64,000 bases of DNA from JAOAPY01 sp038237475 (lineage in GTDB: Bacteria > Acidobacteriota > Blastocatellia > Pyrinomonadales > Pyrinomonadaceae), in NCBI GenBank assembly GCA_038237475.1, contig JBBRYS010000007.1, positions 226,133 to 290,132 on the forward strand, given 5' to 3'. The notes beneath the pieces are model-generated. The model ran no database searches, was not told the origin of the DNA, and worked only from the letters and a program-made list of their open reading frames with translations. Both the position numbers and the translations under genes were made by a program. This document shows positions 52,067 to 59,642 of the stretch, in pieces (position 1 is the first letter of the stretch; each line of letters begins with the position of its first letter).

Positions 52067-52232
52067 TACACTTTGAGCGATGTGCTTTGAGATTGTATTT
52101 TGAGCTTTGAATTCTGAGCTTTGTACTTTGTTCTGCTCTCCGGTTCGTTGTCTCTGGCTGTAAGCAACTTTTCAGGGGACCGAACACGCCCGTCAGAAAA
52201 GCAAAGCATAAAGTACAAAGCTCAAAGCATAA
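52067..52232. repeat. long inverted repeat of CAAAG words
   Basis: Left arm about 52067-52130 (TTTGAGCTTTGTACTTTG-type words) and right arm about 52193-52232 (GCAAAGCATAAAGTACAAAG and onward) can pair to form a long imperfect hairpin between the PfkB and DUF2007 genes. Same word family as 1767-1794 and 46677-46916. Confidence 0.65.
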
Positions 52233-52278
52233 GTTCGATGGTTCGATATTCAATACAAAAGCCAATTGGAGAAATATT

Positions 52279-52686
52279 ATGTTCTGCCCAGTTTGTGAAT
52301 CTGAATATGAGGCCGGCGTAACCACCTGCCCCGATGACAACACCGCGTTAGTACCGCGGCTCAACCCGGAAACCAGTCATGACAACAGCGATGCGCGCTT
52401 TGTGAATTTACACAGTCTTGGTTCCCCAGCCGAAGCCGAGATGGTCCATGACATCCTTTCGCAAAACGGCATCCGTTCTGCTGTGCAATCCGGCAATCTT
52501 GACGCGCTCTCACCCCTGCTGTCGAGTGTAACCCCCGGTGCTGCAGTGCTGGTGGACGAACGTGATTACGATCGTGCTCTTGAGCTTTACCAGGCTTTCT
52601 TCGGCGATGACACGACCCCGCTGACTGGCTCGACCGGCGAGGAGTTTGATGATGAAGACGACAAAGAAGACGTCTCCGCTGATTAA
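52279..52686 (+). CDS. zinc-ribbon DUF2007 protein
   Basis: 135 residues: an N-terminal CPVC...CPDDNTAL zinc ribbon (1-30), a DUF2007 module (about 40-105; NLHSLGSPAEAEMVHDILSQ, VLVDERDYDRALELYQAFF) and an acidic tail (DDEDDKEDVSAD). It shares the zinc-ribbon style of the proteins at 2361 and 3021 and the DUF2007 part of 13429. Probably cytoplasmic; function unknown. Confidence 0.8.
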   Translation: MFCPVCESEYEAGVTTCPDDNTALVPRLNPETSHDNSDARFVNLHSLGSPAEAEMVHDILSQNGIRSAVQSGNLDALSPLLSSVTPGAAVLVDERDYDRALELYQAFFGDDTTPLTGSTGEEFDDEDDKEDVSAD

Positions 52687-52786
52687 TGAATTCGCGTTCG
52701 CGGGGAAGTAGCGGACTGCGCAGTACGCCGCCGCAGTAGGCCTGATGGACAGCGCTCCTGCTCGCGCAGCCTGGCCGCGCTTAATC

Positions 52787-52823
52787 TAAAAAACGCAAAG
52801 CACAAACTACAAAGTACGAACCT
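52787..52823 (+). repeat. CAAAG-word dispersed repeat, single arm
   Basis: CGCAAAGCACAAACTACAAAG followed by TACGAA, just upstream of cutA; same family as 1767-1794. Confidence 0.5.
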
Positions 52824-52832
52824 CATCCTTAG

Positions 52833-53162
52833 ATGTCCGAGCACCAGCCAATTTTAGTTTTGCTGACGGCCGCTAATGGTGAAGAAGCGGCTCGCCTGGC
52901 AGAAATGTTAGTCGCCGAGCACCTGGCCGCCTGCGTGCAAATACTCCCCGCGATTGAGTCAATTTATCATTGGCAGGGAAAGATTGAGCGCCAGGCGGAA
53001 GTGCTGCTGTTAGTGAAAACTATCCGATCGAAGTTCTCCCAATTGGAGCAGGAAGTACGCGCGCTCCACAGTTATGACACCCCGGAGATCGTGTCGCTGG
53101 ATATAACCGCCGGTTCGGCGCCTTACCTCGAATGGTTGGCCAAAAGCGTAAACGAAGCGTAA
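52833..53162 (+). CDS. cutA: divalent-cation tolerance protein CutA
   Basis: 109 residues, the normal length of this trimeric PII-like family. The conserved core YHWQGKIERQAEVLLLVKT and the C-terminal YLEWLAKSV are present. It binds divalent cations (copper tolerance in E. coli), although the cellular role is still argued. ATG 52833. It is convergent with the LOG gene. Confidence 0.95.
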   Translation: MSEHQPILVLLTAANGEEAARLAEMLVAEHLAACVQILPAIESIYHWQGKIERQAEVLLLVKTIRSKFSQLEQEVRALHSYDTPEIVSLDITAGSAPYLEWLAKSVNEA

Positions 53163-53166
53163 GCGT

Positions 53167-53184
53167 TTCCCCAGAGGGGAATTT
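53167..53184. terminator. short hairpin after cutA
   Basis: TTCCCC-AGA-GGGGAA followed by TTTAT between convergent cutA and the LOG gene. A short but well-formed terminator candidate. Confidence 0.5.
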
Positions 53185-53196
53185 ATGGCACGCTCA

Positions 53197-53222
53197 GGCA
53201 CGCTGGAAGCGTGCGGTCCCAG
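53197..53222. repeat. REP-like palindrome, copy 6
   Basis: GGCACGCTGGAAGCGTGCGG then TCCCAG, inverted orientation; a partial partner GGCACGCT precedes it. Confidence 0.75.
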
Positions 53223-53228
53223 AAGGGA

Positions 53229-53993
53229 CTAGGGTTCTGAAGCGGGTCGATAGTCTTCGCTCGTCGTAATCTCACTCAACTGACGCAGCGAGTTTTGACT
53301 CTCGACGATGATGCGCACAATCTCGGCGGGCGAGTCGGTCAGGTGCAATAACTTCAAATCTGCTGTCGAGACCTTGTTTTCCTTCAGGGCAACCTCGCGA
53401 ATCCAATCCATCAATCCGCCCCAATATCGTGTCCCGTACATCACTACGGGGAAGTCTCGAATCTTCCTGGTTTGAATCAGCGTCAGCGCTTCGAATAACT
53501 CGTCCAGGGTGCCAAACCCACCGGGAAAAATCACAAATGCCTCGCTGTACTTCACGAACATCATCTTGCGCACAAAGAAGTATTTGAACTTGAGCGAGAG
53601 TGTCTGGTAGGCATTCGGCCTTTGTTCAAAAGGTAGTTCGATATTGCAGCCTACTGAGATCCCGCCGGCTTCATAGGCGCCGCGATTGGCGGCCTCCATT
53701 ATTCCGGGGCCGCCACCGGTGATGACAGAAAAACCAGCGTTTGCCAGCAGGGCAGCCGTTTCCTGCGCTACCTGATATTCAGGATCATTGGGCGGCGTGC
53801 GGGCCGAGCCGAAGATTGAGACCCCTCGCCGCAGGGTCGCGAGATCGTCAAACCCTTCGACGAACTCACCCATGATGCGGAAGACGCGCCAGGTGTCAGT
53901 GTGGGTAAATTCATCGGGACGTGGGCTTTCGAGGAGTTGCTCGTCCTGAGTGGTGCCCGGGGGATGTTTGTTGTCTTTGTTTAGATCGTCCAT
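53229..53993 (-). CDS. LOG-family TIGR00730 Rossmann-fold protein
   Basis: 254 residues. The PGGxGTxxE motif is PGGFGTLDELFEA; the nucleotide loop is VITGGGPGIMEAANRGA. Family members are cytokinin-type phosphoribohydrolases (AMP to adenine and ribose-5-P). An N-terminal extension of about 50 residues is acidic/Pro-rich. ATG 53993. It follows fabI on the minus strand with a 120-bp gap. The role in bacteria is mostly nucleotide-related. Confidence 0.9.
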   Translation of the reverse strand: MDDLNKDNKHPPGTTQDEQLLESPRPDEFTHTDTWRVFRIMGEFVEGFDDLATLRRGVSIFGSARTPPNDPEYQVAQETAALLANAGFSVITGGGPGIMEAANRGAYEAGGISVGCNIELPFEQRPNAYQTLSLKFKYFFVRKMMFVKYSEAFVIFPGGFGTLDELFEALTLIQTRKIRDFPVVMYGTRYWGGLMDWIREVALKENKVSTADLKLLHLTDSPAEIVRIIVESQNSLRQLSEITTSEDYRPASEP

Positions 53994-54119
53994 TTAATTT
54001 GTTCGAGCACGTGTCATCAGAAAAGAGTCCGGCATGAATCAGCTTGTCGCTGTGATGAGAAGCTTCGAGCTTGTCCGCTGCTTCAGTCAGCGAAAAACTG
54101 AAGTCGGTTGACCTCCGCT

Positions 54120-54884
54120 TCAAATTCCCATGATGTTATATCCGCAATCGACGTAGATGATTTCGCCGGTGATGCCTGATGACAAAGGAGAACAGAGAAA
54201 CAGGGCTGTATCTCCGACTTCTCTGGGTTCGACATTTCGGCGCAATGGGGCGCGTTCAGCGTGGTGCTTCATCATCGTGCTGAGATTCGCCACGCCACGG
54301 GCCGACAAAGTTTGAATTGGACCGGCGCTGATGGCGTTGATACGAATATTGCGCGGGCCGAGGTCGTTGGCGAGATAACGCACGCTTTGCTCGAGAGCGG
54401 CTTTAGCTACGCCCATCACATTGTAGCCGGCCACAACTTTTTCAGCGCCGTAATAGGTCATGGTGACGATGCTGCCGCCCTTGGTCATCAGAGGTTCAGC
54501 CGCACGCGCCAGTTGGCCCAGCGAATAGGCGCTGATTTCAAGCGCGGTTAGAAAGGCCTCGCGGCTGGTGGCGAGAAATTCGCCTTCGAGCGCTTCACGC
54601 GGAGCGTAGGCAATACTGTGAATCAGGAAGTCGAGCCGGCCGAACTGCTCGCCCAGTTGTTTGAAGGTGCCATCGACATCATCCTGATTGGTTACGTCAC
54701 ACGAAAGCAGTGGCGACTCAGGCATTTCTTCTCTGGTCAGTTTCTCGACATTTTCCTTGAGGCGGTCGCCCTGATAAGCAAAGGCGAGGCGAGCCCCGGC
54801 TCCATGCAGTGCCTGAGCCGTGGCCCATGCGATAGAGCGTTTGTTGGCCACACCGAAAATTATTCCTGTTTTGTCTTCAAGCAT
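54120..54884 (-). CDS. fabI: enoyl-[acyl-carrier-protein] reductase (NADH)
   Basis: 254 residues. Last reductive step of type II fatty acid elongation; target of triclosan in other bacteria. Gly-rich GVANKRSIAWA loop, catalytic Tyr in TMTYYGAEKVVAGYNVMGVAKAALE split as YYGAEK...YNVMGVAK (Y-x6-K). The start ATG 54884 has AGGAAAG 7 nt upstream; the frame is open to 54923. It lies downstream of a decayed Uma2 gene. Confidence 0.94.
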   Translation of the reverse strand: MLEDKTGIIFGVANKRSIAWATAQALHGAGARLAFAYQGDRLKENVEKLTREEMPESPLLSCDVTNQDDVDGTFKQLGEQFGRLDFLIHSIAYAPREALEGEFLATSREAFLTALEISAYSLGQLARAAEPLMTKGGSIVTMTYYGAEKVVAGYNVMGVAKAALEQSVRYLANDLGPRNIRINAISAGPIQTLSARGVANLSTMMKHHAERAPLRRNVEPREVGDTALFLCSPLSSGITGEIIYVDCGYNIMGI

Positions 54885-54919
54885 AGAATCTTTCCTAATA
54901 ACAGGGCTGGATTGAAACC

Positions 54920-55033
54920 TCATTTGGCAAATTTGAAATGGACTTGCCCTGGATGCTCGGATATATGTGAGCGGTCAACAACGTTGCAATGAAAGCTGGT
55001 GCTGTCGAGGTCGATGTCTTCGGCTTTTGCCAT
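54920..55033 (-). CDS. possible 37-residue small protein upstream of fabI
   Basis: An ATG-initiated frame (start AKAEDIDLD, C-terminal part GQVHFKFAK) with a TGA that overlaps the alternative fabI start (ATGA). Mixed charge, no membrane segment and no ribosome-binding site of good quality. It may be a remnant of the neighbouring decayed gene or simply chance. Low confidence. Confidence 0.25.
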   Translation of the reverse strand: MAKAEDIDLDSTSFHCNVVDRSHISEHPGQVHFKFAK

Positions 55034-55064
55034 TTTCTTCCCATCCTAAACTCATTGGTTGAGT

Positions 55065-55338
55065 TTACTGGGGGTCGGGATCTGCTTTTAATGCTCCCTT
55101 GTCGGAGAGGTCTCTCATGGGCAGCTCGCATCCAATCGACTCTATGCCCACAGCTACTTCCAAATCGGAATACTCTGACAACAGCCATCGCCCGTCGCCT
55201 TGCCGGACGTATTGTTCCAGTCTAACTGAATGCGAAAGCAACTACCTCGCCATTGTAATATTCGCTCTTATTCAATGCCTGTCTTTCAAGCGCCAAATAC
55301 TCCTGGGGTGATAGTTTTGTCTTTCGAACTGTAGACAT
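55065..55338 (-). pseudogene. decayed Uma2-family (DUF820) PD-(D/E)XK endonuclease gene
   Basis: Two separate frames carry the two ends of a Uma2 protein. The first (55338-55222) gives the N-terminus MSTVRKTKLSPQEYLALER then YYNGEVVAF and stops. The second (55220-55065), offset by one, gives the C-terminal half EQYVRQGDGRWLLSEYSDLE and SIGCELPMRDLSDK. Uma2 proteins are normally about 190 residues; the middle, with the PD-(D/E)XK catalytic core, is missing (about 100 codons). The two ends are joined directly, which indicates an internal deletion plus frameshift. No intact Uma2 gene is in the window. Confidence 0.82.
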
Positions 55339-55407
55339 TAAGGCTCTTTGGCCATTGGTCGGTACTGTCCTGGCTATCTTACCATCGCAAACCGTCGAGC
55401 ATGTTAA

Positions 55408-56391
55408 TTACGCCGCTGCGATCTCTGGCGCGTTCATCAGAGCCTTGTACTCTCCGCTCTCGACCCATTTAAGGACTTCTGAGACACGCCAAACTGGAAA
55501 CGGATGACTCAAGCCGGCGGTGACCACGTCGGCCCAAAAGCGATCCAGCGCCTTTTCATCATAGGTCTTTTGAAAGTTCCGCGCTTGTACGAGGAACTGT
55601 TCGTAGTCGACCTTTGAAGCAAAGGTGCCGCCGGCCATCTTCATCATGGTGCGCCCAATCACATTTTCGTCCTGTGTCACCAGCAAAGCCGCGCGGTCAC
55701 ATGACAACTCTGCGCGCCGGGCCCAGGCCAGCAGCGCCGCACGCATGGAGAGCGTCAGCAATTCCTTGACGATGTAAACCAGTGGCGATGCCAAAACTGC
55801 GGCCGTAGCCAGAAATTCAATCAGGCGCGCGGCGGTCAAATAGAGTACATGCTCCGCGTGTATGTGCCCCACTTCATGGGCCACGACTGCGAGCACTTCT
55901 TCATCCGTCAGGCGCTCGAGCAGTTGCGAGTAGAGCACAATCACGGGGCGTTCAACGCCGCCCGTGAATGCATTTACGATTGGGCTCTGCTGCACAAATA
56001 ACTCGGGCATATCTACGCCGAGAGTCGTGCAGGCGATCTGTAACTTAGCGTAAAGATCCGGACACTGTTTGGGTGTGACCTTCACGGCGCTGGCGGTGAA
56101 GATAACGCGGATGGCCGATTCGCCGGTGACTACCAGCAATTTCTTCAGTGCGGAATCAATACCTGGAATCGATTTTAATGCCGCCAGAGCGCGGCTGTCC
56201 GCGGGATGCACGTATTGTTTTTTGTCCAGGTGGGCAAACTTTTTGTGCGGCGCGTCGGAGAGTAACAGATGGCAGCGGCCGCAGCGTGCTTCGGCACTTT
56301 CAACCAGTCGGATTTGATTACGCTGGCCGCAATAGCGGCAGCGGATCGAATCGGCGCCGTCAATGATTGAATTTGTGTCTTCTTTAGCCAA
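55408..56391 (-). CDS. M48-family metalloprotease with N-terminal zinc ribbon
   Basis: 327 residues. An N-terminal CRYC...CGRC zinc ribbon (18-41) is followed by an HtpX/Ste24-like domain with HEVGH (about 171-175) and a third ligand in ELSCDRAALLV; hydrophobic stretches lie at about 190-225. It probably degrades membrane or misfolded proteins. The start is TTG 56391 (MAKEDTN) after AGGTCC. Linked to purH only by strand; two REP-like palindromes separate them. Confidence 0.87.
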   Translation of the reverse strand: MAKEDTNSIIDGADSIRCRYCGQRNQIRLVESAEARCGRCHLLLSDAPHKKFAHLDKKQYVHPADSRALAALKSIPGIDSALKKLLVVTGESAIRVIFTASAVKVTPKQCPDLYAKLQIACTTLGVDMPELFVQQSPIVNAFTGGVERPVIVLYSQLLERLTDEEVLAVVAHEVGHIHAEHVLYLTAARLIEFLATAAVLASPLVYIVKELLTLSMRAALLAWARRAELSCDRAALLVTQDENVIGRTMMKMAGGTFASKVDYEQFLVQARNFQKTYDEKALDRFWADVVTAGLSHPFPVWRVSEVLKWVESGEYKALMNAPEIAAA

Positions 56392-56474
56392 GGACCTGCT
56401 TCCTCACGATTATTTCAGTTGGTTGGAGTATCGAATATTCCCACTCGCCCGGCAAGTGCCTTACCAGGGATTTG

Positions 56475-56612
56475 CCTGGGACCCCTGGACCGCACGCTTC
56501 CAGCGTGCTGCATCATTCATAAATGGCGTCACCAAGTGGATAGGGCACCTTGCCGAGAGATCGGTACGCTGGAAGGTGCGGTCCCAGGCTCGGTCCCAGG
56601 ATCAGTCCCAGG
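56475..56612. repeat. REP-like palindromes 7 and 8, inverted pair
   Basis: A forward copy (CCTGGACCGCACGCTTCCAG then CGTGCTG, 56475-56513) and an inverted copy (GGTACGCTGGAAGGTGCGG then TCCCAGGCT, 56562-56612) are separated by about 50 nt. The second ends in three tandem GTCCCAGG units. This is a BIME-like doublet in the M48-purH gap. Confidence 0.75.
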
Positions 56613-56614
56613 CT

Positions 56615-58228
56615 CTAGTGTTTGAAGTGACGAATGCCGGTGAACACCAGCGCCAGGCCGTGCTCATCTGCGGCTGCTATCACTTCGGCATCTTTGACGG
56701 ATCCGCCCGGCTCGATCACTGCAGTGATGCCATGGTTCGCCGCCTCGTCAATGCCGTCACGAAAGGGAAAGAACGCGTCGGAGGCAATCACGGAACCGGC
56801 CACCGGCAGTTGCGCTCGCATGGCGCCCAATTTAACTGAGTCGATCCGCGACATCTGGCCGGCGCCGACACCCACAGTCTGGCCAGCGCGCGCGTACACA
56901 ATCGCATTGGACTTGGTGTGTTTGCAGACGGTCCAGGCGAAAAGCAGGGCCGCGATTTCTGCCTCGGTTGGCTGACGCTTGCTGACAACTTTGAGGTCAC
57001 TGTGTGAGAGACGATGATGGTCGCGTGTTTGGGCCAGCATGCCGCCGCTTATCTGTTTATATTCGAGACCCTGGTCGGCAGGGCCCCGCGCACCACGCAG
57101 CACTCGCAGATTTTTTTTGGTCCTCAGGATATCCAGAGCTGCCTCATCGTATTCGCTCGCGATAACTACTTCGGTGAAAATCTCAATCACACTGCGAGCG
57201 GCCGTCTCATCAACAGCACAATTGAAAGCCACTATGCCGCCAAACGCTGAGACAGGGTCGGTGGCCAGCGCCTTTCGATAGGCCTCGTTAGCAGTAGCCC
57301 CAAACGCAGCTCCGGCCGGATTCGTATGTTTAATAATGGCGCAGGCGGTCTCTGAAAAATCACACACCAGCTGCCACGCAGCGTCTGCGTCAACGTAGTT
57401 GTTGAATGACATTTCCTTGCCCGAGAGCAACTGTGCTGCTGCGATTCCTGATTGCTCGGCAGTTGTATACAAGGCGGCTTGCTGATGTGGATTCTCGCCA
57501 TAGCGAAGATCGGCTTGCTTGGCCAGACTGAAACACAACGGATCTTGAAAATTGTCTGACAGTTCGGCTTGTGCCGTCTTAGTAGAATCAGACTCCTTGG
57601 AGGTTTCGCGCCCAGCATGTGAATTGAGATAGTCAAATACAATCGCGTCGTAACTTGAGGTTCGCTCGAAGGCCGAGATTGCCAATCTCGACCTGGTCGA
57701 AAGTGAAAGGGAACCGTCGCTGTCTTTCATCTCGGCGGTTAATTCGGGATAACTGGAGGGTGAGACCACCACCGCTACGTCCTGAAAATTCTTGGCCGCC
57801 GATCTAATCATCGCCGGCCCTCCGATATCGATTTGCTCGATGGCTTCCGCCAGCGTCACAGCCGCGCGAGCCACCGTCTCTTCAAACGGATAAAGATTAA
57901 TGACCACCATATCGATAGCCTGCATGCCGTGAGTTTCCATCGCCGCGCGATGTTCAGGATTGTCACGCAAGGCCAGCAGGGCGCCATGGATCCGCGGATG
58001 CAGAGTCTTGATGCGGCCGTCCATCATTTCAGAAAAGCCCGTGATCTCTGACACATCGCGAACTTCCAGACCCGTAGCTCGCAAAGCGCTTGCCGTTCCC
58101 CCGGTACTGATGAGTTCAACGTTGAAAGCCTGCAGCTCGCGGGCGAATTCGACGATTCCGGTTTTGTCGGAAACACTAAGCAAGGCTCGTTTAATTCGGC
58201 GCAGACCGCGTTTGTTTTCTTCAATCAT
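56615..58228 (-). CDS. purH: bifunctional AICAR formyltransferase/IMP cyclohydrolase
   Basis: 537 residues. Performs the last two steps of purine synthesis: formylation of AICAR and ring closure to IMP. The N-terminal MGS-like domain (1-200) has RALLSVSDKTGIVEFARELQ and STGGTASALRATGL; the C-terminal AICARFT domain has KHTNPAGAAFG and CKHTKSNAIVYA. ATG 58228. It is downstream of the VWA gene on the minus strand, with 50 bp between them. Confidence 0.96.
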   Translation of the reverse strand: MIEENKRGLRRIKRALLSVSDKTGIVEFARELQAFNVELISTGGTASALRATGLEVRDVSEITGFSEMMDGRIKTLHPRIHGALLALRDNPEHRAAMETHGMQAIDMVVINLYPFEETVARAAVTLAEAIEQIDIGGPAMIRSAAKNFQDVAVVVSPSSYPELTAEMKDSDGSLSLSTRSRLAISAFERTSSYDAIVFDYLNSHAGRETSKESDSTKTAQAELSDNFQDPLCFSLAKQADLRYGENPHQQAALYTTAEQSGIAAAQLLSGKEMSFNNYVDADAAWQLVCDFSETACAIIKHTNPAGAAFGATANEAYRKALATDPVSAFGGIVAFNCAVDETAARSVIEIFTEVVIASEYDEAALDILRTKKNLRVLRGARGPADQGLEYKQISGGMLAQTRDHHRLSHSDLKVVSKRQPTEAEIAALLFAWTVCKHTKSNAIVYARAGQTVGVGAGQMSRIDSVKLGAMRAQLPVAGSVIASDAFFPFRDGIDEAANHGITAVIEPGGSVKDAEVIAAADEHGLALVFTGIRHFKH

Positions 58229-58277
58229 TTGCTGGCTATAACGTCCCTGAAATTAATTAAAGCTAGTAGAACAAAAT

Positions 58278-59351
58278 TTATCTACTTTGCATATTCGCAG
58301 CGCCGCGGCGAAAGTCCACAAAGAATTTATGGGTTCGCGAATAGCGCTGACCATTCACCGAATACTCAATACCCGGCGGTACGAGAGCCAGCGAGAAAGA
58401 CTCACGCTTATCCGGGCGGTCATGTGGTCCGATGTAAAAGCCGAGCAGGTATTGGCTCTTGAGATCTTCTTCGATGGCGTGGAATACAGGGGACAGGTCT
58501 ACATTCGCCGGCGCCAGCGCAGACTTGCCATTGCCAACTAGAAAATACCGCCCACCGGTTTTGTCACCCAACTCTCGAAAGCCTTTCGCTGGGGTCCTCA
58601 CCTCCAATCGCCCATCGCGCGGTTCGAACAGCGGAAGATGAATCATGTAGAAGGAGACGTGTTTCGCAAGCGCAAGCTGGATTACCGAGCTGGCTGTGAC
58701 GGTGCTCGCGGTGTCCAGCCCATCACTGATAAGGACCACGATTCGCCGTTCGGCCGGATTGCGCTGGCGCGTTTCGAAAGCGTCTACCGCAGCCTTGGCC
58801 GCGTCGAAAATGGCCGTGCGTTGGTCAGTCGTTGCGGAGAATCTAAAAGCGTCTTGCGCGGCTGAGGTTTCAGTATTGAACGCCGCGACCAGCGCCGGTT
58901 TCTGTGCGAAGCGGAGTACGCCAATGCTCGAACGTTGGCTGAAGCGGCCGAACAGAGCGAGCGCCGCTTCCTGCTGTTGTGAAATGATATCGCGCACGCT
59001 GCCGGAACGATCCAGCGCAAACAAAAGTGCGACGTGATCGGCTCCCGGGAGGAAATACAGCCCGGTGGTTACTTTGTTTGGATCTCTTAACGACAGGTTT
59101 GCTGCGGTCAACCCTGGCACAGCCAGCCCATGCTTGTTTCTCACGCGAACTGGAAACAGCAAAAGGTCTGTGCTGACTTTAACGATATCCTCGTCGGGTG
59201 GCTGCGTTTGGGAATTAGCACTGGAAGGCAAGACGATGAGAAACAGGAAGAAGAATAAGAGCGCTCGGCGATTGGTCCAGCAGAGACGAGAGAGAAAAGT
59301 TCTTGATCTAAGCGGTGAGTAGGTTAGAGGTGATTCCGCCTTCGAGAGCAT
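58278..59351 (-). CDS. VWFA-related protein of the acidobacterial type
   Basis: 357 residues from ATG 59351. A signal anchor or peptide (about 27-45, FFFLFLIVLPSSANS) precedes a VWFA domain whose MIDAS motif is ALDRSGSV (about 110), with VLISDGLDTASTV and YFLVGNGKSAL further on. It matches the family named VWFA-related Acidobacterial domain (TIGR03436). It is probably an extracellular adhesion or scaffold protein that binds divalent metal. A TTG at 59369 is an alternative start that would overlap the small membrane ORF upstream. Confidence 0.87.
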   Translation of the reverse strand: MLSKAESPLTYSPLRSRTFLSRLCWTNRRALLFFFLFLIVLPSSANSQTQPPDEDIVKVSTDLLLFPVRVRNKHGLAVPGLTAANLSLRDPNKVTTGLYFLPGADHVALLFALDRSGSVRDIISQQQEAALALFGRFSQRSSIGVLRFAQKPALVAAFNTETSAAQDAFRFSATTDQRTAIFDAAKAAVDAFETRQRNPAERRIVVLISDGLDTASTVTASSVIQLALAKHVSFYMIHLPLFEPRDGRLEVRTPAKGFRELGDKTGGRYFLVGNGKSALAPANVDLSPVFHAIEEDLKSQYLLGFYIGPHDRPDKRESFSLALVPPGIEYSVNGQRYSRTHKFFVDFRRGAANMQSR

Positions 59352-59365
59352 TCCCCTGGTCTGGC

Positions 59366-59482
59366 TCAAATAAAAAATCGTCCTAGCAGGATGATGCTCA
59401 GGACTAGCAAAACGGTAATGACGATAATCTTGACCAGAGTCACAGGTGGTTCCTCGTGGAGGTCCAGGTTGAGCGAGTTCAT
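59366..59482 (-). CDS. possible 38-residue single-pass membrane protein
   Basis: ATG 59482 to TGA 59366. It has an acidic N-terminus (MNSLNLDLHEEPPVT) and one strong hydrophobic helix (VKIIVITVLLVLSIILLG) ending RFFI. It ends in an overlap with the alternative TTG start of the VWA gene, so it may be a leader or partner of that gene. No clear ribosome-binding site. The composition is more convincing than chance but unproven. Confidence 0.4.
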   Translation of the reverse strand: MNSLNLDLHEEPPVTLVKIIVITVLLVLSIILLGRFFI

Positions 59483-59642
59483 TAACGAAACGACGTTATT
59501 TTAGAAGCGCAGTGCTCAAGCTGTCAACGAAAGCGCATCATTTCGAGTTCGCGGGACTATGCGCTGGTCCGCAGGTGTTCACTGGACTTGGGAAGATGAG
59601 CAGCCGAGCGCATGACGAAAGGCATTGCGGGCCGGACGGCAC

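Noticed and set aside
53911..54123. 70-residue minus-strand frame after fabI
   Set aside because: It overlaps the LOG gene in a different frame, has no domain and its start is a TTG; considered a chance frame.
55099..55311. Plus-strand 70-residue frame over the Uma2 remnant
   Set aside because: It is antisense to the recognised Uma2 fragments and has no family similarity.
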